Positions 17,475-29,117 are shown, counted from the stretch's first letter. The stretch is 64,000 nucleotides of DNA from Pseudomonas sp. MH9.2 (GCF_034353875.1 NZ_CP133784.1:124001-188000), one strand, 5' to 3'. Notes: generated by a model from the sequence alone, not told the origin. A program made the numbers and translations.

Positions 17475-19171
17475 CGTCTCGAATACTGACGGGGGCGGCA
17501 GAGGCCGCTGCCGACGAGGCCGTCGTCGCCTACCACGAGCGGACTAAGCATCACTTTCACCGCTACGCCGCCGCGCTGGGCTACATGGATTGGGCAACGC
17601 AGCCCGACCCGTTTCGGCGCTACGCGGGAGCAGAACTGGTGCGTCTGCCGCTGCCCAAATCCGGCCGCCCGCTGGCGTATTGGCAGCTGTATGCCAGCGC
17701 GAGCGTGCCGCCGCTGCCATTATCGCTGGCGTCGGTCTCACTGTTTTTCCGCTATGCACTGTCGCTGACGGCATGGAAACAATCGGGTGATATCACCTGG
17801 CCGTTGCGGGTAAATCCCTCCAGCGGCAACCTGCATCCGACCGAGGGCTATGCCCTGCTGCCGGCGATTGAGCAGCTCGGCGTGGCGCCCGCCCTGTACC
17901 ACTACGCGCCGAAGGAACACGCCCTGGAACGGCGCGCGGCGCTCACTGCTGCGCGCTGGAGCGAGCTAACCGAGTCCCTTCCGGCGGGCTCCTTCTTGGT
18001 CGGGCTGTCGTCGGTGCATTGGCGAGAAGCCTGGAAGTACGGTGAGCGCGCTTACCGTTACTGCCAACATGACGTGGGACACGCGCTGGCCAGCCTGCGT
18101 ATCGCGGCAGCAGCGCTCGGCTGGAAGTTGCTACTCATCGACAACATCAGCGATAGCAGCTTATCCAACCTGCTGGGGCTAGACCGCGATGAGGATTTCA
18201 CAGCGGCGGAACGCGAGAACGCTGATCTACTCGCGGTGATTTCCCCGAATATCCCCGGAACGGATTTAATCACCGCGCCACTGCGCGAGTCTGCGCCGCT
18301 GCCACAGCACGGCAGTGACGTGCTATGGCAGGGCAGGGCCAATCCACTGAGCCGCAACAACCGCGTCGAGTGGCCCGCAATCGACACCATTGCCCAGGCC
18401 ACGCGCCGCGCCGCCAGCGCGCCTATTCAGGAGGATTTCGTAGGCTTTGCGGCGGAGAATGCGTTGTTCGACACGCCCATCCGTCAAGGCCGACTCACGG
18501 CGGAACAGGCTATTCTTGGCCGCCGCAGCGCAGTCGCCATGGATGGTGCGACGGCTATCGCGCGCGCCACACTCTTCGCCATGCTGGGCCGGCTGCTGCC
18601 AACCCAAGAGCGCAGTGCTATGCCCTGGGACGCAATCTCTTGGCGGCCGCGCATCCACCTCGGGCTGTTCGTGCACCGTGTCGACGGCTTGGTGCCGGGC
18701 CTCTACGCGCTGGTTCGTGATCCGCACAAGGTCGATAGCCTGAAGCGCGTGATGCATGCAGATTTTTTGTGGCAGCGCGTACCCGACTGTCCGCCCGGAC
18801 TGCCCTTATACCTGCTGCGCGAAGGCGACTGTCGAGCGCAGGCGAGCGCCGTCTCCTGCGGCCAGAACATCGCCGCCGATGGTGCTTTTAGCGTGGCCAT
18901 GCTTGCCGACTATATGGACAGCCTCGCGACCTATGGCGGCGGTTTCTACCGTAATCTGTTCTGGGAAGCCGGCATGCTTGGCCAAGTGCTCTACCTTGAA
19001 GCCGAAGAGGCGGGCATCCGCGCCACTGGAATCGGCTGCTACTTCGACGACCCCGTGCATGCCGCCTTCGGCATCGACACCCGCGAGTGGCAAAGCTTCT
19101 ACCACTTCACCGTGGGCGGCCCAGTTGAAGACAATCGCCTGACAACCTTACCTGCGTGCGATTTTGAGTGA
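17471..19171 (+). CDS. SagB-type nitroreductase-fold dehydrogenase
   Basis: A 566-residue protein with two nitroreductase-like halves, as in the SagB/ThcOx-type dehydrogenase family that uses FMN. The first half has [20 protein letters not shown], a family signature, and [19 protein letters not shown]. The second half has RAVDG-like [19 protein letters not shown] and a closing [14 protein letters not shown]. SagB oxidises azolines in RiPP clusters, but stand-alone relatives of unknown substrate are common. The start overlaps the selO stop. The function here is unknown; redox chemistry is all that can be claimed. Confidence 0.8.
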   Translation: MTSRILTGAAEAAADEAVVAYHERTKHHFHRYAAALGYMDWATQPDPFRRYAGAELVRLPLPKSGRPLAYWQLYASASVPPLPLSLASVSLFFRYALSLTAWKQSGDITWPLRVNPSSGNLHPTEGYALLPAIEQLGVAPALYHYAPKEHALERRAALTAARWSELTESLPAGSFLVGLSSVHWREAWKYGERAYRYCQHDVGHALASLRIAAAALGWKLLLIDNISDSSLSNLLGLDRDEDFTAAERENADLLAVISPNIPGTDLITAPLRESAPLPQHGSDVLWQGRANPLSRNNRVEWPAIDTIAQATRRAASAPIQEDFVGFAAENALFDTPIRQGRLTAEQAILGRRSAVAMDGATAIARATLFAMLGRLLPTQERSAMPWDAISWRPRIHLGLFVHRVDGLVPGLYALVRDPHKVDSLKRVMHADFLWQRVPDCPPGLPLYLLREGDCRAQASAVSCGQNIAADGAFSVAMLADYMDSLATYGGGFYRNLFWEAGMLGQVLYLEAEEAGIRATGIGCYFDDPVHAAFGIDTREWQSFYHFTVGGPVEDNRLTTLPACDFE

Positions 19172-19175
19172 GCCC

Positions 19176-19301
19176 ATGGCCAAAAAACTAACGCCACAGT
19201 TGAACGAAATCCACCTGATTGAAGCCGGTATGAGGCGTGGCGAAGAGATCGCTAGGAGCCATGAGCATGTGCACCACTCAGTGCAGTCACCTTATGTTTA
19301 A
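19176..19301 (+). CDS. 41-residue hypothetical protein
   Basis: A short ORF (MAKKLTPQLNEIHLIEAG...) that starts four bases after the SagB-like gene and ends 30 bases before moaA. It is charged, with no signal peptide, no cysteine, and a His-rich end (HEHVHHS). I do not recognise it. Its tight fit in the operon is the main support. The GAGTGAGCCC before the ATG gives only a weak ribosome-binding site, so coupling to the upstream stop would be needed. Confidence 0.4.
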   Translation: MAKKLTPQLNEIHLIEAGMRRGEEIARSHEHVHHSVQSPYV

Positions 19302-19331
19302 ACCGCAGTCAATCCACGCAGCAAGGCCCTT

Positions 19332-20435
19332 ATGACTACTCAGGTAATTACCCTCCTTGACCTGAGCGCCGCCAGCCCAGTATCTGTGATTGCGCCGCCC
19401 ACGCCGGCCTCCGGCAGCACGCTCGCGGACACGCGCGGGCGGCTCTTGCGTGACCTGCGCATTTCGGTCACCGACCGTTGCAACTTCCGCTGCACCTATT
19501 GCATGCCCAAGTCTGTGTTCGACAAGGACTACCGTTTTTTGCCACAAGGCGAACTGTTGAGTTTCGATGAAATCACCCGCATGACGCGCCTGTTCGTCGC
19601 GCAGGGCGTCGAGAAAATTCGCCTCACCGGCGGCGAACCACTGCTGCGTAGAAACATCGAGGTGTTGATCGGGATGTTGAGCACGCTCAACACCCATGAC
19701 GGCAAGCCCTTGGACATAGCCCTCACCACCAATGGTTCGCTACTGGCCAACAAAGCCCAAGCGCTCAAGGCGGCGGGCTTGCGGCGCGTCACGGTGTCGC
19801 TCGATTCGCTCGATGAGACTATCTTCCGGGCCATGAACGACGTGGCTTTTCCGGTGAGCGATGTCTTAAATGGCATCGACGCTGCACACGCTGCGGGCTT
19901 TACGGCCATCAAGATCAATATGGTGGTGAAGAAGGGTGTCAACGATCAGGACGTCGTTGCGATGGCTCGGCACTTCAAGGGTAGCGGGCACATTGTGCGC
20001 TTTATCGAATTCATGGACGTGGGCTCCTGCAACGGCTGGCGCATGAACGATGTCGTGACCTCGGCCGATATCGTGCGCATGATCAACGCCGAGATGCCAC
20101 TCATCCCAGCGCAATCCAACTACCGTGGTGAAGTCGCTCAGCGCTGGGCGTATGCGGATGGCAGCGGCGAAATCGGTGTGATCTCCAGCGTGACGCAAGC
20201 CTTTTGCGCCACCTGCACGCGCGCCCGACTCTCTACCGATGGCAAGTTGTACACCTGCCTGTTCGCGCAGTCAGGGCATGATTTGCGCACGCTTATGCGT
20301 GCGGGTCAGAGCGACCAGCAAATCGCCGCTGCGATAGGTTTGATCTGGACCCCGCGTGAAGACGGCTACTCGCAAATTCGCACAGAGCAGACGGCGCGAA
20401 ACAAGAAAGTAGAGATGTCTTATATCGGCGGCTGA
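19332..20435 (+). CDS. moaA: GTP 3',8-cyclase MoaA
   Basis: A 367-residue radical SAM enzyme for the first step of molybdenum cofactor synthesis. The N-terminal [4Fe-4S] motif is CNFRCTYC (C50, C54, C57). The C-terminal cluster region [18 protein letters not shown] and the terminal GG dipeptide needed for activity are all present, so it is a bona fide MoaA. A 35-residue N-terminal extension is longer than usual. Two [4Fe-4S] clusters per chain make it an Fe-S client. No other moa gene lies nearby, which suggests an extra copy. Confidence 0.93.
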   Translation: MTTQVITLLDLSAASPVSVIAPPTPASGSTLADTRGRLLRDLRISVTDRCNFRCTYCMPKSVFDKDYRFLPQGELLSFDEITRMTRLFVAQGVEKIRLTGGEPLLRRNIEVLIGMLSTLNTHDGKPLDIALTTNGSLLANKAQALKAAGLRRVTVSLDSLDETIFRAMNDVAFPVSDVLNGIDAAHAAGFTAIKINMVVKKGVNDQDVVAMARHFKGSGHIVRFIEFMDVGSCNGWRMNDVVTSADIVRMINAEMPLIPAQSNYRGEVAQRWAYADGSGEIGVISSVTQAFCATCTRARLSTDGKLYTCLFAQSGHDLRTLMRAGQSDQQIAAAIGLIWTPREDGYSQIRTEQTARNKKVEMSYIGG

Positions 20436-20544
20436 TTACACAAGCGCATTGGTCCAAACCAGGCTGCTAGGCACCCATGGGCTACTTATTGACCCAGCGC
20501 GGCATGCGTATATGTTCGCGAAAGCCACTTTAAGGATTTTCGAG

Positions 20545-22224
<1,680 letters not shown>

Positions 22225-22592
22225 ACCGAGCAGTTGTCGATTGATATATATGAAAAGGAGCGCTTCAGGCCCCGATAATTGGAGAAGTCACCTACACGTA
22301 AAAGCGTATCTACAGCGTATTAACGTTGTACGTATCCATAAATAATGCTCGCTGTACAGGAAAGCACTCGTCATCGGATATGGTCACTCCTGGGGCACGA
22401 CGGAGGCTGGCGGAATTCACTGACCCAGCCGAACACTAAGCGAATGATCATCTTGCGCTGAATTTCAGCGGCTCCATGTAGGGCAGTAAAAATCAGCAGT
22501 GTAGGCTGTAGGCGATTTACTAGGCAGAAAACTGCGTCGGACGCAAGCTTATAGCGGCTGGACCGTGCACGATTCGTGCGAGGGAGGACACC
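22225..22592. other. Gene-free stretch downstream of ilvD
   Basis: No convincing gene in 368 bases. A 31-codon frame from 22250 (MKRSASGPDN...) has no support. No strong hairpin was seen directly after ilvD. The composition shifts to lower GC here, which marks the right edge of the Fe-S island. Confidence 0.5.
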
Positions 22593-22811
22593 ATGACAAT
22601 GCCGAACGAGCGCACGCGCGCACTCATCCAGACGCGAGACTTTCTGGCCGAGCTTGCAGAAGATTCCGCGCTTTCAGCGTCCATGCGACGTCAGGCCCGC
22701 CAGCTGTTACGGCATTATCCCAATGCCAACGAGATCCTGCGGGCCGGGCAGCTCGAAGAGCGAAGGGTCGACCGACTGACCGAGCCCTTCCTGAGCTCCA
22801 GCATCGATTGA
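22593..22811 (+). CDS. BPSL0761-family small protein
   Basis: A 72-residue basic helical protein (MTMPNERTRALIQTRDFLAE...) that I recognise as the BPSL0761-type family, common in accessory regions of pseudomonads and Burkholderia. GGGAGGACACC precedes the ATG; a second in-frame ATG follows two codons later. Its function is unknown to me. It lies 190 bases upstream of a DUF2384 antitoxin-like gene in the same direction. The family is often near mobile DNA, fitting the IS debris to the right. Confidence 0.65.
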   Translation: MTMPNERTRALIQTRDFLAELAEDSALSASMRRQARQLLRHYPNANEILRAGQLEERRVDRLTEPFLSSSID

Positions 22812-22999
22812 CCGTAGTGGCAACTCATCATCAGCCCAAAGCCGCTGATCCTGGTCTGTGGATACGTAGAGGGTAAATGGCTCCATCGCCTTATCGACCT
22901 AGGGCGTTACGGAACTCCACTGGCGCTCAATGGCGCTTCCGGTTAGACAGGCGTTAGCTCATATTCCTTTGGATGGGCAATCATTGGGGGGAAGTGTTA

Positions 23000-23476
23000 A
23001 TGAGCACTTCAACTGCGACTCGACGTCCGGCAAAAAAGAAAGAGGTGTCCCGAGAGGAGGGCATCGCTGCCTTTTGGCGATTCAGTTCCGATCGAGAGCC
23101 GCTGACGGAGTCGGAGCGGCTGCACCAAATAAAAGTAGGGTTTCCCACTGACCTAATCCAGGTTGTTCGCTTGGCCTTTGACCTTCAAGACCGCCACCTG
23201 GAAACGCTGCTCAATGCATCAACTTCGGCGCTTGAACGACGGCGGCGCGAGCAAAAGAACCTTGATCCTGTGGCCTCCGAGCGTTTGGACAGAATTGCTG
23301 TGGTCAGTCACTTGGCCGAGGAGATATTAGAGACACCAGTGACTGCCGCACATTGGATGTCGACACCGAATAAAGCGCTCGGAGGGACTGCACCGATCAT
23401 GCTCTGCGAAACTGAGATAGGGGCCAAACAAGTTCGCCGTGTCCTTCAGGCCCTTGAATGGGGCGGTTCAGCCTGA
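23000..23476 (+). CDS. Xre/MbcA/ParS-type (DUF2384) antitoxin-like protein
   Basis: A 158-residue protein. The N-terminal part is an Xre-like helical region. The C-terminal 55 residues fit the DUF2384 toxin-binding domain (EEILETPVTAAHWMSTPNKAL and ETEIGAKQVRRVLQALEWG). Such antitoxins normally pair with a RES-domain NAD+-degrading toxin encoded just downstream. No RES gene follows; 500 bases of non-coding DNA do. It is therefore an orphan or relic, or acts as a stand-alone regulator. GGGGGGAAG precedes ATG 23000, favouring it over 22973. Confidence 0.75.
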   Translation: MSTSTATRRPAKKKEVSREEGIAAFWRFSSDREPLTESERLHQIKVGFPTDLIQVVRLAFDLQDRHLETLLNASTSALERRRREQKNLDPVASERLDRIAVVSHLAEEILETPVTAAHWMSTPNKALGGTAPIMLCETEIGAKQVRRVLQALEWGGSA

Positions 23477-23500
23477 TGAGGGTATGGCGAGGTGCACGCT

Positions 23501-23527
23501 GTTAGGGAAAGGAATCTTTCCCCTAAC
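23501..23527 (+). terminator. Stem-loop downstream of the DUF2384 gene
   Basis: GTTAGGGAAAG (23501-23511) pairs with CTTTCCCCTAAC (23516-23527) across a 4-nt loop, with one unpaired base. It lies 25 nt after the stop codon and is a likely terminator, though no T run follows. Confidence 0.5.
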
Positions 23528-23968
23528 CGCATAAAACAGCCGCAAGGACAAAAATTGTTTACTTAAGCCTAAAGCTCTACGCACAGCGTAAGCAGCGCGC
23601 CAAGTACGAAATGCAGCCACCGAGAGCCCTCGATCGTATCGGAATTTACCAGCATTCCCCCAGTGAAGACTCGCAGAGCACTCCTCTAACCAACCTAAAC
23701 ACAGGCAAGGCCGCGCCGAAATAATGCACGGAACTGTTAACGCCGTGAATGGTTAAGCAGTATGACTATGATGGCTTTTTGCTAACTTTCCATTCGGCCT
23801 CTGCGCTGCAGTGGCGCCGTTGTGACCACTCACACAGGATGTGTTTCAGACATGCATGCAGCGCTTTTCCAAGGACCTGTCATTGGCCGATGCGCACGAG
23901 GAGCATTCTACGGGAGGCTTTTTGAACAGTTTCCGAATGGAACTTGAGCGCTGGGCGGGACCGAGAGT
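23528..23968. other. Gene-free stretch between the antitoxin gene and the IS1182 relic
   Basis: No gene, RNA or clear repeat was recognised in about 440 bases. It could contain the remains of a lost toxin gene, but no RES-type residues were found in any frame by eye. Confidence 0.4.
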
Positions 23969-23980
23969 CGACGCCATGGG

Positions 23981-24799
23981 CTAAGCGGTATCGCCGATGA
24001 GGCGATCCGGCTTGATATCGAACTGTTCCTCGACCCGCTCAATCATGATCTTGGTGCTTTCGACCTCGGCTGTTCGATGAGCCGGTGTTGGCTCCACATC
24101 CATGATCACACCATGCTCGACATTAATCAGGTAGTTCGTCGAGTACGCGAAGAACGCCGGGCCTCCTGGAGCTGCTGTCCAACGAGATAGTGGATCGGTC
24201 AGCGATAGGCGCTTGGGTAGTGTTTCTGCAAGCGCCTCTTCATCGAGCGCTTCAAGATACTCACGTACGGCACGAGTGCTGAGCAACGGGTCACTCCAGT
24301 TGACCTATTCATCGCCTGGTACGCCACGCTGCCGACTGGCATCCGCCTTGATGACGCTGGCGTCCACGGCAAAGCCTTAACCCTTGACCAGACCTGCGTC
24401 CATGCAGCGACGGAGCACCTCGTTGAATAGCCAGCGAAACAGAGAGCTGTCGCGGAAACGACCGTGCCTATTCTTGGAAAACGTAGAATGATTGGGGACT
24501 TCGTCTTCGAGGCTCAAGCGGCAAAACCAGCGATATGCCAGGTTCAAATGAGCCTCTTCGCACAACCTGCGCTCGGAGCGAATACCGTAGCAGTAGCCCA
24601 CGATCAGCAGGCGAATCATCAGTTCAGGATCAATCGAGGGACGCCCTATCGGGCTGTAAAAGTCGGCGAGGTAGTGGCGTAGATCGCTCAGATCGAGGCA
24701 TCGATCAATATTGCGCAGGAGGTGATTTGATGGGATGTGATCTTCAATGTTGAACGAGTAAAACAGCCGCTCCTGTCCACTCAACAATTGTCCCATCAT
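23981..24799 (-). mobile_element. IS1182-family transposase relic
   Basis: The N-terminal half (24377-24799) matches IS1182-type transposases: FNIEDHIPSNHLLRNIDRCL, GRPSIDPELMIRLLIVGYC and the NHSTFSKNRHGRFRDS segment. In-frame stops occur after GLVKG (24374) and again near 24306. Homology continues as the 23981-24286 piece (GVIMDVEPTPAHRTAEV, DRLIGDTA), where a stop replaces the Tyr codon of the GDTAYG motif. The C-terminal third is missing. The 5' terminal repeat is at 24859-24885. The element cannot be active by itself. Confidence 0.85.
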
Positions 24800-24858
24800 G
24801 CTGCGAATCCTCCCGCTGGCTGATGACCTTATTTTGCCGCAGGCCAGGCAGGAGATCT

Positions 24859-24885
24859 ACTTTTTCAACAGAATCGGCCAAAAGC
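24859..24885 (-). repeat. IS1182-type terminal repeat, left copy
   Basis: The sequence is an exact reverse complement of 28934-28960 (27 of 27), reading GCTTTTGGCCGATTC then TGTTGAAAAAGT on the minus strand. It lies about 60 bases upstream of the transposase relic start. The inner TGCGGCAAAAT also recurs at matching distance (24831-24841 and 28978-28988). Confidence 0.75.
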
Positions 24886-24968
24886 TGACGTTCCATATCA
24901 CCAGCGAGGTGACCAACCAGAATCAAATTATGAGCTAAACTCAGAAAATTTGATGGGGAGATAGCGAA

Positions 24969-25130
24969 ATGGCTGACGAAATTAAAAGAGTTGAATCATT
25001 GAATATCCCTGTGGGTGTTATCTCCACGCACCTCAGGCACATACCGGCAGCAATGACAAAGGCGTATGTGAGAAGGGAGCAGCTAGCTGGAGAGAGGGAG
25101 GCGTTCAGCCAGAAACAAAAGCCTCAATAG
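24969..25130 (+). CDS. 53-residue hypothetical ORF
   Basis: A short ORF (MADEIKRVESLNIPVGVIST...) ending in a charged, glutamine/lysine-rich tail, with GGGGAG seven to eight bases before the ATG. I do not recognise it; it may be a small gene or the tail of a lost recombinase-like gene. It is the first ORF inside the module bounded by the 27-bp inverted repeats. Confidence 0.35.
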   Translation: MADEIKRVESLNIPVGVISTHLRHIPAAMTKAYVRREQLAGEREAFSQKQKPQ

Positions 25131-25918
25131 ACCATCGGTATTTACCTCGACAGGGTCGCTTGTGGCAGCAGCGGTATGTTCGCGCTGTCGCCACAGTGAG
25201 CTATGGGTCGGTTGCAGTCTTCGCGTCAGGCAGAAATCGGCCCAGAGTGTGTAAAAACGCTTCGCCAAAATTGAAGTGTGCGCGGCTACGTTAAATCTGA
25301 AATTTATTGGCACGTCTGCAGATGTGGATTTTGCGTAGACGCGTGATTTTCAGTCTGGTTTTGAGTACCTGTCGCGCTGAAAAACGTTTTTACACAGCCT
25401 CGGCCAGAAGCGGCCATTCGGAGGCGTCTAGAAGTTAAGGGGCAATTCAAGTAGGCTTGTGCCAGCGCCTGACTAAGAAAAATTCATACTTTCAAAAAAA
25501 TGGCTGAAAATCTTTACCCCCTTCTATCAAGCCAGTTCGCCCTCTTTTTTCAAATATGTATGTGGTGCATACGGCGTTCAGCACTATCAAATTTTTTTAT
25601 TCTGTTAGAGGGACGTTCATGTATCGGGAAAAAATTATCAAAATCTAAAGGTACATCTATGGTGAGACTATCATCAATTTAACTGCGAATGCCAATTATA
25701 TTCAAAAGCTCATGGCTTTGGAGCGTTAAAGTGCGAAAATTAAACGACTCTATTTGATATATTTTGAGATCAATACTGCCTTAGGGGTGTATCGGAAAGA
25801 GTTCGTGTGCGCGCAGGTTTATTGAAGAAATTAGTATAAGCGAGCCCCTGTAGTCGCGAATCGTGAGAAAAGGCAAAAACAGGGAGCGATAATCAAGAAA
25901 TAAGGGAGGGATGCCGCA
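25131..25918. other. AT-rich gene-free stretch with terminal-repeat-like ends
   Basis: No gene is supported in about 790 bases. A GTGTAAAAACG at 25251-25261 and an inverted CGTTTTTACAC at 25385-25395 bound a piece of about 145 bases that resembles a mini-IS or an IS relic. Beyond 25440 the DNA is strongly AT-rich and probably holds the promoter of the metallophosphoesterase gene. Confidence 0.4.
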
Positions 25919-26617
25919 GTGAGCAATAACGAATCCAGAAAAATAAGTTGGTTGCATTTGTCTGACTTTCATATGGGGAAGGAAGGGTATTCCCAGCGCT
26001 CCGTACTGAGAAAAATAGTTGATAAGGTTAAAGAGAAAGTTGAAAAGGAGGGCGAGCCCGATTTTATTTTCGTTACGGGAGACATCGCTAACAATGGACT
26101 GAAGGCCGAGTATGAAAGTTTTTGGGAGCAGTTGGTCGAACCGCTTGAAGCGTTCATGCCCACATTGCTGACCGACAAACTGTTCATGATCCCTGGTAAC
26201 CATGACCTCAACAGGGATAAAAACGATGCGTTTGATCGAACTCTTCTCCTGAAGCCTACTGGGCCATACTTCTATCCAGAGGAAAGCTCCCTGAAACGCC
26301 GCGATATTGTAGTGACAAGGTTTGAAGATTTTATCGCGCACGATATAACGGGATATTCTGACCTCTTCAATAAAAAGGAGGGGGCATATTCAGTGACGAT
26401 TGAAAAAAATGGGTGTGCTGTTGGTATTGTGGGAATAAATACCGCGTGGCTCTGCAAGGACGAGCATGATTACAAGCGATTAACTCCTGGAAAATCTTTA
26501 GTAGAAACTGCCCTTTCCAACACAAAGGGGGCAGAGTTGACTATTGTGCTCGGTCATCATCCAATAGACTGGTTTTCTACCGACCACGGTCGGCCGAGAT
26601 TGATTATGCTTGTATAG
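25919..26617 (+). pseudogene. Calcineurin-like metallophosphoesterase, 3'-truncated
   Basis: The N-terminal 225 residues form a metallophosphoesterase domain with all the metal motifs: SDFHMG (15-20), GDIANNG (54-60), GNHD (93-96) and GHHPIDW near 219. The frame leaves homology right after WFSTDHGR and ends within 10 codons, where mobile DNA begins, so the last motif (GHxH) and any C-terminal partner domain are lost. The GTG start at 25919 has AAGGGAGGG upstream. Low GC and AT-rich codons differ from the neighbours and suggest foreign origin. Related proteins occur in accessory or defence loci, but no role can be fixed here. Confidence 0.7.
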
Positions 26618-26725
26618 AGTTCACTGCCCGGTGGGTCTTCGATTTTCGATGTTGACCAGTCGTTGCCCAGCGCGAAGGTCTACTTTTGGCCGATTGTTGT
26701 CCGTGGCGAAGGGTTGAAAACGACC

Positions 26726-26902
26726 GATTCTGTTGAAAAAGTCGGCCTTAGTTTCCATGGCAAAAAAGTACGCGCCTGAGATTGAAATCAAGAATTCTCG
26801 CAGAGGCATTCGGACTGAGATTTCACGTAGCAGCGTGCTAAAAGGCGCTTTCACCGATCAATTTTTCGGCCGTTTGAGAAAACCGACTTTTTCAACACAA
26901 TC
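26726..26902. mobile_element. MITE-like element with 20-bp terminal inverted repeats
   Basis: GATTCTGTTGAAAAAGTCGG at 26726-26745 is inverted at 26883-26902 with 19 of 20 matches, enclosing about 137 bases without a transposase. The ends are the same family as the IS1182-type repeats at 24859 and 28934. It lies about 110 bases beyond the point where the metallophosphoesterase gene is cut. Confidence 0.6.
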
Positions 26903-27021
26903 GACCCATTCCTGACGTTCACGAGACATCATAAATTAGCCAGAAGCATTCCGTCTGGATATGCCCGAAGGGCACCTCTACTAGCCGTTTGGACTAACTT
27001 AAGCCAGGTTTTTGGAGTGGC

Positions 27022-28716
27022 TCAGGTTTTAATCTTTCTAATGGTGAAGCTGAATATTCGGAAAATATAGTGGGTTAATATTAAAAAGCCGATGACGGCT
27101 ACTACAGACGCACCTATTCCGACTAGTTTGTCGACTTGGTCGTTAGCGAAGGTAATTCCATAGAGTTTAGCAAGAGGCTGCATTAACTCCGGTGATAGCG
27201 TGGCGGATGCAATGATTCCGAAGATAATAGTGATTCTGCGAGTATAAGACTCCGACATAACTTTGTCATCTAATTCAAGAGCCTTGCGAACTGTCTCGAT
27301 TTTTTTGTGTAGGAGTTTGCATACTGTAGTCAAATGGTCTCCACGTTTGACTTCTTCTAGGTATTCAGCTATCTCTCCATACTTATGTGCGGAAATTAAC
27401 GACTCTTCAAACATTAGTATTTTCAGTTCTAGCCGCGCCACATCGATCGCTGTCTTGCATGTATTGAGGCCTAGCGAAGCGTATGAGTAGTATATTCGGA
27501 CAAAATGCGACGCTTCATTCAATACCTGAATGTCTGAAGTCAGATTATTGAAAGTGTAGACCTTATCCTGTTCGATGAAAGACTCTACCTGTGCCGATGA
27601 TAGCACTAGAGAAACCGCCTCAGAGTAGAAGTTATTAAAGTCGTCGAAGTTGCGCATATCGCCATGAGTTAAAGCGGCATGAGCTGCGTTGCTAGGAAGA
27701 TATGTCCGAGTCATCACGCTATTTACTAGACATTTATGTGTGGCCCAGTTTTCGATTGAGCTCACTTGTTGTCTGGTATGCTCTCTAATATAGATGATGG
27801 GCTTTCCGTTCCAGTACTCACCAATTGAATCATCACGATACTGCCTGCCAATCCAGTTGATACTCGTTTTGACCGATCCACTAGCTACTGCCTTGGCAAC
27901 TACTGATAGCAGGTTTCTTGCAATATCGGTGAGTGTGAATTGGTCGGTGTGTACAAGTTCGTAAGTTGTTAGGCGCTCATCTAAAAACTTTAGTTCTTCC
28001 GGTGCATTCAGAGCCGATTCAATAGTGACTTCGAAAGCTTTTCTCTGCGAAACTCTCTCTTGTAGAGTCAGTTGTGATATTTGACACTCGGTACAAGCCA
28101 AGTACAATTCTTTTTCGCAAAGAACTGAGTTTATATTGCGCTGCGACTTGTTTACCTCGTTGCCAATTACCTCGCGAACAGTCGCGCCTTCAAAACCAAA
28201 CACTGATGACATAGATATGCTTATTATTCCACCTGAATAAATTCTAATATATGGAATAAATGCTTCATACTCTTCATTGTCTTCGGCCTTTATCGCAATT
28301 GGTCGCATGAAGATTCGTGCGCTTTCAGCAGGAAAACCAAAAGCTGTATTAAATAATTTCTTATCTGACAGCAGTAGATTAAGAGCGTTGGATAACGAAT
28401 AAATATTAGAGTCGCCGGGGTTGGCGCTAACAAAGTCATCGTGCCCGCTGATGGTCATGCCTTGTTCGGAAATTGTCGTTTCAATGCTAAGTAGCTTTAT
28501 TCTCAGTCTGCCGTTTTCTCTAAAAAATATCTTGCCACTGCTGTCCAGCGCAAAGCTAAATGCTTCCGACGTTACAAGTGTTTCACAAATGTCAGCAATA
28601 TCTACACTTCCATTTATTTTGGAGGAATAGAGGAAATTCACCTCGCCCGAATAATTATCTTCCTCCGTCGTTTTACTGCCTTGTTTTGGTTCTGCTTCTA
28701 AGTTAGGAGCTTCCAT
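27022..28716 (-). CDS. Unrecognised 564-residue protein with C-terminal membrane anchor
   Basis: A complete ORF with low GC content that I do not recognise. The first 480 residues look soluble and mixed alpha/beta. Cysteines in LACTECQISQ are the only hint of a metal site. Two hydrophobic segments near residues 497-512 and 530-553, separated by a short loop, would anchor the C terminus in the inner membrane, followed by a basic end (RKIKT). It stands alone, convergent with the truncated metallophosphoesterase, inside the inverted-repeat-bounded module. The composition and context suggest a transferred accessory gene, possibly for phage defence or surface function, but nothing in the sequence proves it. 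Confidence 0.6.
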   Translation of the reverse strand: MEAPNLEAEPKQGSKTTEEDNYSGEVNFLYSSKINGSVDIADICETLVTSEAFSFALDSSGKIFFRENGRLRIKLLSIETTISEQGMTISGHDDFVSANPGDSNIYSLSNALNLLLSDKKLFNTAFGFPAESARIFMRPIAIKAEDNEEYEAFIPYIRIYSGGIISISMSSVFGFEGATVREVIGNEVNKSQRNINSVLCEKELYLACTECQISQLTLQERVSQRKAFEVTIESALNAPEELKFLDERLTTYELVHTDQFTLTDIARNLLSVVAKAVASGSVKTSINWIGRQYRDDSIGEYWNGKPIIYIREHTRQQVSSIENWATHKCLVNSVMTRTYLPSNAAHAALTHGDMRNFDDFNNFYSEAVSLVLSSAQVESFIEQDKVYTFNNLTSDIQVLNEASHFVRIYYSYASLGLNTCKTAIDVARLELKILMFEESLISAHKYGEIAEYLEEVKRGDHLTTVCKLLHKKIETVRKALELDDKVMSESYTRRITIIFGIIASATLSPELMQPLAKLYGITFANDQVDKLVGIGASVVAVIGFLILTHYIFRIFSFTIRKIKT

Positions 28717-28933
28717 TAACTAGTTTTCCTTGTAGCTAATGATCGATGCGGGCGGGTTGAGAGATTGACACTACTCCCGGCAAGTATCAATGATCGCATG
28801 CTGGGTACTTCCTCGCTACGACAAAGCTTAAGCCAGTCACGGAAGATGGCGGAAAGAGTGAGTGCTATGTCACTGAATAGCCCAGCGCTTCCTTGACGCA
28901 ATACAGAGACGAATACGAGCTCCCTAACGGGCT

Positions 28934-28960
28934 GCTTTTGGCCGATTCTGTTGAAAAAGT
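28934..28960 (+). repeat. IS1182-type terminal repeat, right copy
   Basis: Perfect 27-bp inverted match to 24859-24885. About 60 bases of IS1182-like 5' sequence follow (TGCGGCAAAAT at 28978), then the element stops. Together the two copies bound a 4.1-kb segment. Confidence 0.7.
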
Positions 28961-29117
28961 ATCTCCCCTTTGGCGCTTGCGGCAAAATTGCTGCATTGGT
29001 CTTCGGAGGTGTTGCCGCTGACAATGGTCACGCTCCGGACGCTTTGCCGACCTCTACAGTCCTAGACCTAGCAATGCACATCCTTATCCTGAGGATCGCT
29101 TCGCGTCACATGACCCG

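Noticed and set aside
17471..20435. A RiPP cluster (SagB-like enzyme, small peptide, radical SAM)
   Set aside because: The radical SAM protein has all MoaA signatures including the C-terminal cluster region and GG end; no cyclodehydratase, leader-like peptide or exporter is present.
22250..22345. 31-codon ORF after ilvD
   Set aside because: No conservation cue or ribosome site; likely chance.
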